Below, one piece after another: positions 58,983 to 64,000 of a DNA stretch of 64,000 nucleotides (position 1 is the first letter of the stretch; each line of letters begins with the position of its first letter). The position numbers were made by a program, and so were the translations under genes. The notes below the pieces were generated by a model. That model was not told the DNA's origin and ran no database searches. It saw only the letters and a list, made by a program, of their open reading frames with translations. This stretch comes from Symsagittifera roscoffensis. Taxonomy: Eukaryota; Xenacoelomorpha; Acoela; Convolutidae. The stretch spans positions 58,474,759 through 58,538,758 of the forward strand of contig NC_087063.1 in assembly GCF_963678635.1 (NCBI RefSeq). Direction: 5' to 3'.

Positions 58983-59866
58983 TGTAACATTCGCCCAAAT
59001 ACTACACAGTGACGGAGCGTAGAAAAAGTACCTATTAACGACTGTCAGGCGTCAGTTACCTTAATCCTACTCGTTTTTCACCGTCTCGACCTTGCCAGTT
59101 GATTTTCTGGTCTGTCTAGGGCTAAGTAAAAAGTTACCATTTTTAGGCCATCAGTCAAACGACTTTTGATCAGCTTTCGTTTACATGCGAACACAACCAC
59201 ATAGCTGAGTCTCGGATCCTCAGACTACGTGATTGTCATTAAAAACACGGCTCGAACAACCTATTTTAATATGTTTTTGTGTGACAGTTCTATATTAAAT
59301 CTATTGGAGATGGATTGACCCTTTCCTCTTTCTAGCTGCTCATATTCTGAAATATCAAACAATAACGGTATTAATTAAGAGATCTATGACATTCCAGCAG
59401 CTATAAAGTTAGTTTATACAGTCCCTTCACATAGAACAGTCTCTGGGGGACCAAGCCTCCGCTCCCGTAATATTCCTAAGATAACGCTCTTATCTCCTCC
59501 AATTTGTGTCCCGGGAGGGTTCCGTGGTGTATTTCTTCCCCCACTGAAGCATCCTTCTCCGCCAATATCTGTTGACAAGTGTCTTATCGTGCGTTGTTGC
59601 CACGATAAGAGGCTTCGTATTTTCCGTCTCTGGTACGACTGTGTTTTACAATATCTGTCGTTGTTCTTATTTTCGTCACCTTTTCAGTCAAAATGGCCGT
59701 TTTTCGTATTTCAAAGAAATATTCTTCTTCCAATCGAAATTTTAAAAATAAAAATTCTAGAATATTCCGACCCTCCTTCGCAATGCTTTTTCGTCAAAAA
59801 GGCCTTTAGTCGTTCTTTTTTACATCGCCGGAAGGTTGTGCTGTGCCAGTCTGGCAGAATGGCACA
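58983..59866 (-). repeat. 5' LTR of the giant element
   Basis: Same length as the 3' LTR and about 98.6 percent identical by eye. Differences include gactg(g/t)cagg, cct(g/a)agata, aaa(c/t)ggccg and a two-base change in ttt(ctg/caa)agaaat. The TATA-like CTGTATAAAC is kept at about 59412-59421. Confidence 0.92.
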
Positions 59867-61332
59867 AATTTTTCGACAACTCAGCAAAAACCGTGTATAT
59901 AGGAAACAACATCTGTGACATTCGACCAGAATGGACAAAACTGCAGATTGGATGGATTCGAAATTTTAGCAGCTAACCTTCCGAATTGACGGTTTTAAGA
60001 GATTAACAACGTTATTGAGGCGATTAGTCAAACAGTGAAGGTCAAGATATTCTGGTATTTTGAAATTTTAAAAATTCGAAGTGATGACGTAATAATTCTG
60101 AGAAGCGTCAAAAACGGCCATTTTGGAAGATAACCAGAATAAAATCAGAACAACAATAGTTGCGATAGCGATAACTACGAGAATTGTGATTGAAAAACAA
60201 CAACAAATTGCAGAGTTAGCAGAGACCGCTCCGAGTTGCAACTATTGTGTCGCTACAATAGTTGCAAGGCAGTTCACAACAACGGTGAAGGGTAGAAGAC
60301 AGCCTTCCGGAAGGAAGATAAGGACGTTATTTCCTCGGATTCAGGAATCCGGAAGGGTCTCGGGAGTTGAACTGAAACTCTTTTATATAAACTTTTAGCT
60401 TCCCGGTTATGTCTTGAATTGAATTTAATTAACATTTGAATTCATTTTGCAAGGATGAGAAGCTAGGAGTTGGGGGAAAGGGTTGATCCATCTTCGATGG
60501 AGATAATGATTTTTATCTACTGAACAAAAACAATCGTAATATAATAAATAGTAGTATCCCTGTTTTTAGGAACGACCTCGTGGTCTGGGGATACTGAGAC
60601 CCAGCCATGAGCTCACTAATTTTGCATGTAAGTAAGTTTATTTGAGCGTTTTGACCGAAGCCGAAGGCAGTAATGTTTTTGTCGACCCGATATTAGAAAG
60701 ACCATCAAAAGAACTGGCTTTGGTAGAGACGGTGAAAAGCATTTAGAGCTCTGTTTAGACGTTGGCCAGTCGTCTTAGAACCTAGCTTTACTTTCCGTCG
60801 ATATGTACTTCCGGGCGAATGTTACATAGATGTTTTTATGGCGCTCCTGGGTGTTATTCTTTTTAAACATCATGACCGGCAGAACCGTTAACGAGCACTC
60901 CGCGCCGAGCGGATGCTCACATTAACGCCCTTAATAGGCCAAAACCGCCGGGGCGGAAGGGTAGTTCGGAACGCGGAAGCCTTACGGATTACCGTGAATA
61001 GCTTTTTAATGTAACAGTCGCCTACTTCGGTCACATATGAGGCTTAAGAAAAATAGGCCCTATAACCATTGGCTCAAGAGTCAGGGACACTATCTCTTGC
61101 GTTTTTCTACCTCAAAAACGGTCGGAGCCATTTCGGTTCACTTGCGACATGAGACTAGAACCCGTTACAGCTTAAAGGCCACTAGCAAAATATCCCCCCA
61201 CTCCAGAAATTAAGAACGTCCCCATACTTAGGTTTCGAGATACCCAAAATACACGAACGCCGTTAAAAACAGGGTCGGAAAGATCCGTTAAGTTACGTTT
61301 TATTAGACAGTGAAACTTTGATCCAGTGAAAC
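59867..61332. repeat. Tandem duplication unit A, right part (interrupted by the giant element)
   Basis: Together with 35080-35389 on the other side of the giant element, this makes one copy of a roughly 1.77-kb duplicated segment. The second copy, uninterrupted, is 61333-63099. The two copies differ at roughly one to two percent of sites, about the same as the two LTRs of the giant element, so duplication and insertion are of similar age. Confidence 0.85.
59914..60826 (+). repeat. Related LTR (copy A) with adjoining internal sequence
   Basis: 913 bp starting TGTGACATTCG and ending GGGCGAATGTTACA, the same end as the giant element's LTR read in sense. It is followed by a 12-base spacer and the same primer-binding-site start (TGGCGCTCCTGGGTG, 60839-60853). 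The next 470 bp weakly resemble the giant's leader (catcatga, aatagctttttaa). It is thus a fragment of a related element, in the opposite orientation, lacking any coding part. Confidence 0.7.
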
Positions 61333-61560
61333 CTCTAATCCCTCTTGGTTGTGATTCTCAAACAGCTGCCAGTTTAGCTGGCCTTTTATATCTATGTTGG
61401 AAAAATTCTCCTTTCTTGGCGATGTTCGAACGCCGATGGCTTGATTTTTATTGTTAGAAGTCGAATCTGAAATTATATTGGCAGCAACTTTACTTGAATC
61501 GTCAGAGAAAAATAAAGGTTGCTTCTTCGAGATAAGTTGGTTGGTAGAATGCACGTTCAT
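61333..61560 (-). pseudogene. DEAF1: Duplicated 5' fragment of the DEAF1-like gene
   Basis: Encodes the first 76 or so residues of the DEAF1-like protein (ATG at 61560, MNVHSTNQLISKKQPL...) with a few substitutions. It then runs across the duplication junction into retroelement sequence and stops. No SAND or MYND domain is present, so it cannot replace the gene. Its upstream flank is preserved. Confidence 0.9.
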
Positions 61561-61686
61561 ATTATTTTAATCTATAATTTATAGCCCTGGTTAAGAAATT
61601 TAATAATAACTACCGTTTAACGCACCTCCGGTGCTTCGAAATTTTTCGACAACTCAGCAAAAACCGTATATATAGGAAACAACATC

Positions 61687-62599
61687 TGTGACATTCGACC
61701 AGAACGGACAAAACTGCAGATTGGATGGATTCGAAATTTTAGCAACTAACCTTCCGAATTGACGGTTTTAAGAGATTACCAACGTTATTGAGGCGATAAG
61801 TCAAACAGTGAAGGTCAGGATATTCTGGTATTTTGAAAATTTAAAAATTCGAAGTGATGACGTAATAATTCTGAGAAGCGTCAAAAACGGCCATTTTGGA
61901 AGATAACCAGAATAAAATCAGAACAACAATAGTTGCGATAGCGATAACTACGAGAATTGTGATTGAAAAACAACAACAAATTGCAGAGTTAGCAGAGACC
62001 GCTCCGAGTTGCAACTATTGTGTCGCTACAATAGTTGCAAGGCAGTTCACAACAACGGTGAAGGGTAGAAGACAGCCTTCCAGAAGGAAGATAAGGACGT
62101 TATTTCCCCGGATTCAGGAATCCGGAAGGGTCTCGGGAGTTGAACTGAAACTCTTTTATATAAACTTTTAGCTTCCCGGTTATGTCTTGAATTGAATTTA
62201 ATTAACATTTGAATTCATTTTGCAAGGATGAGAAGCTAGGAGTTGGGGGAAAGGGTTGATCCATTTTCGATGGAGATAATGATTTTTATCTACTGAACAA
62301 AAACAATAGTAATATAAAAAATAGTAGTATCCCTGTTATTAGGAACAACCTCGTGGTCTGGGGATACTGAGACCCAGCCATGAGCTCACTAATTTTGCAT
62401 GTAAGTAAGTTAATTTGAACGTTTTGACCGAAGCCGAAGGCAGTAATGTTTTTGTCGACCCGATGTTAGAAAGACCATCAAAAGAACTGGCTTTGGTAGA
62501 GACGGTGAAAAGCATATAGAGCTCTGTTTAGACGTTGGCCAGTCGTCTTAGAACCTAGCTTTACTTTCCGTCGATATGTACTTCCGGGCGAATGTTACA
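61687..62599 (+). repeat. Related LTR (copy B)
   Basis: Second copy of the 913-bp LTR of 59914-60826, with the same ends and the same primer-binding-site-like sequence after it. It is present because the whole segment was tandemly duplicated, not because the element has two LTRs here: the two copies flank a DEAF1 fragment and not retroelement genes. Confidence 0.7.
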
Positions 62600-63099
62600 T
62601 AGATGTTTGTATGGCGCTCCTGGGTGTTATTCTTTTTAAACATCATGACCGGCAGAACCGTTAACGAGCACTCCGCGCCGAGCGGATGCTCACATTAACG
62701 CCCTTAATAGGCCAAAACCGCCGGGGCGGAAGGGTAGTTCGGAACGCGGAAGCCTTACGGATTACCGTGAATAGCTTTTTAATGTAACAGTCGCCTACTT
62801 CGGTCACATATGAGGCTTAAGAAAAATAGGCCCTATAACCATTGGCTCAAGAGTCAGGGACACTATCTCTTGCGTTTTTCTACCTCAAAAACGGTCGGAG
62901 CCATTTCGGTTCACTTGCGACATGAGACTAGAACCCGTTACAGCTTAAAGGCCACTAGCAAAATATCCCCCCACTCCAGAAATTAAGAACGTCCCCATAC
63001 TTAGGTTTCGAGATACCCAAAATACACGAACGCCGTTAAAAACAGGGTCGGAAAGATCCGTTAAGTTACTTTTTATTAGACAGTGAAACTTTGATCCAT

Positions 63100-64000
63100 T
63101 TCAGATGGATCAACCTAAAACTCGCCTTACCTCAACATAACAATCATAAAACACACTCGAGAAAACTAAATTTGGTACTTACATAGCAGCACACTTGAGA
63201 AATAGAGTAATTAAACTATTTAATGACTCTGGCATAAATGCAATCGAATATAACTCAAGAAGTTTTCTAACGATGAGTTCCAATCAAAGGAAATAAGCTT
63301 TAATTCAAGAATATAGTTTTGGATCTGGACCATTAGGAGACTTCACTTGTCCGCCTTTCCATTGAAGGTTCACTCTGGTCCAGTTGATTCTAGGTCGGCT
63401 CTCGTATTTGTTTGGTCTCCTATATCAGATAGGACAGCTCTACTCTCGTTTTCTACGATGGAAATTGCGAATTGCAATTTCCCACTGTGTATATTTGACA
63501 ACTTTCCCGCAATTGTAATTCAGTTGTTCTCCTTTTTTTATTTTATGTTTTCAGTTGTCGCGAGAAAACTGAGCATGACAGGCTCCATTCGAATTTTTGA
63601 AAAATAAAACTTCACTCCAAAATCACGTATTTTTGTGTTCCTCAAGGTCAAACTTCCAGATATGACCGACTGCAACATACTCCCCGGACTCAAGATCGAT
63701 GTCCTCATCGCGTGCTGCCGTCTGTCAGTGAATCCCCAGAAACCCGAGTGTTACTCAAGATACAGTGCCAGTGGTCATTTAAAGAAGTTTGCAGCGGACT
63801 TAAATTTATCTACACCCCAAAATTCACAACCATGTAAAATTTTCACACTATCGCTAAACAGTAATCAAAATCTGCACACACCTGCACTTGTGAATTTTCG
63901 CTTTTTAAGCTAGTAATTTAAAATTTCTTTTGTCCTTTTCAATCAGGAAATTGTCATGCAGCATTTTGAGTTATATAATAGATATAATATATTAATAACA
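63100..64000. other. Unassigned right end, possible exon near 63650-63915
   Basis: AT-rich up to about 63320. A plus-strand frame at 63635-63913 begins after a pyrimidine-rich stretch ending in AG (63649 or 63658) and holds an ATG (63663, MTDCNILPGLKIDVLIACC...). Base composition near 63650-63780 is more balanced than the surroundings, as in an exon. I recognise no family, and the frame may be chance. Confidence 0.25.

Larger units (their letters stand above)
35390..59866 (-). mobile_element. Giant (24.5-kb) Ty3/Gypsy-type LTR retrotransposon with accessory genes
   Basis: Bounded by direct repeats of 884 bp (35390-36273 and 58983-59866), both beginning TGTAACATTC and ending GAATGGCACA on the plus strand. 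Coding strand is minus. Sense order: 5' LTR, primer-binding-site candidate, 3.2-kb leader, gag, protease-RT, RNase H, integrase with macrodomain-like tail, spacer, accessory ORF3 with SGNH domains, ORF4, 0.75-kb 3' region, 3' LTR. RT-RNase H-integrase order defines Ty3/Gypsy. Base composition is much more balanced than the AT-rich host DNA. The empty target is preserved at 61633-61650 (cttcgaaatttttcg); flanks here end cttcgaaac and begin aatttttcg, so any target duplication is only 3-4 bp and imperfect. About a dozen LTR differences suggest fairly recent insertion. Typical Gypsy elements are 5-10 kb; this one is in the range of the largest known. Confidence 0.93.
61333..63099. repeat. Tandem duplication unit B, uninterrupted
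   Basis: Begins inside the DEAF1 coding sequence (equivalent to 35080) and runs through the DEAF1 start, its upstream flank, the empty target site of the giant element (near 61640), and the related LTR with its internal piece. It ends at 'tttgatcca' near 63099. It shows what the locus looked like before the giant insertion. Confidence 0.85.

Noticed and set aside
35385-59872. A clear 4-6-bp target-site duplication of the giant element
   Set aside because: Flanks (…cgaaac and aattttt…) compared with the empty site (cgaaattttt) allow only a 3-4-bp overlap with one mismatch, so I do not claim a defined duplication.
59914-62599. The two 913-bp related LTRs as the two ends of one element
   Set aside because: They flank a DEAF1 fragment, not retroelement genes, and each is followed by the same internal piece. 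They are paired by tandem duplication of the locus.

Overview
This is a window of an AT-rich animal nuclear genome, from an invertebrate I cannot name. Three gene families place it in Metazoa: a USP4/11/15-type deubiquitinase with canonical GT-AG introns, a KCTD3/SHKBP1-type BTB-WD40 protein, and a DEAF1-type SAND-MYND transcription factor. All three lie on the minus strand. The DEAF1-like and KCTD3-like genes are single uninterrupted reading frames.

Layout. 1-11010: ten exons of the deubiquitinase; its 3' end lies off the left edge. 11011-14946: a 1.02-kb compositionally foreign insert and a 54-bp minisatellite of about 18 units. 14947-16929: intact KCTD3-like gene. 17592-21279: three tandem copies of a 1.26-kb AT-rich repeat. 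21280-26450: gene-free decayed repeats. 26452-30809: a second copy of the KCTD3-like gene and its flanking repeats, now a pseudogene. 31120-32946: gene-free. 32947-35307: DEAF1-like gene. 35390-59866: a 24.5-kb LTR retrotransposon inserted 83 bp upstream of the DEAF1-like start codon. 59867-63099: the other half of a locally duplicated segment holding a related LTR and a duplicated 5' fragment of the DEAF1-like gene. 63100-64000: no recognised gene.

The most notable content is the giant Ty3/Gypsy-type element. Its 884-bp LTRs differ at about a dozen positions and both have TG...CA ends. It is on the minus strand. In sense order it carries a 3.2-kb structured leader, gag, then protease, reverse transcriptase, RNase H and integrase. 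The integrase frame ends in a domain resembling an OARD1-type ADP-ribose macrodomain. After a structured 470-bp spacer comes a roughly 2,100-codon accessory frame with one canonical and one degenerate SGNH-hydrolase-like domain, now split by a 23-bp tandem duplication. An unrecognised 831-codon frame follows, overlapping the preceding stop by 4 nt. These parts suggest a large element carrying esterase-like and ADP-ribose-binding-like accessory functions. Functions are inferred from motifs only.

At the RNA level the element carries repeated hairpins with paired compensatory changes, in the leader and beside a repeated TGTCCGGGGAGT motif. That motif sits next to the 3' LTR and also inside pol, in different reading frames. 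Frame breaks in pol and ORF3 suggest that this copy is no longer fully autonomous, although the near-identical LTRs indicate a fairly recent insertion.
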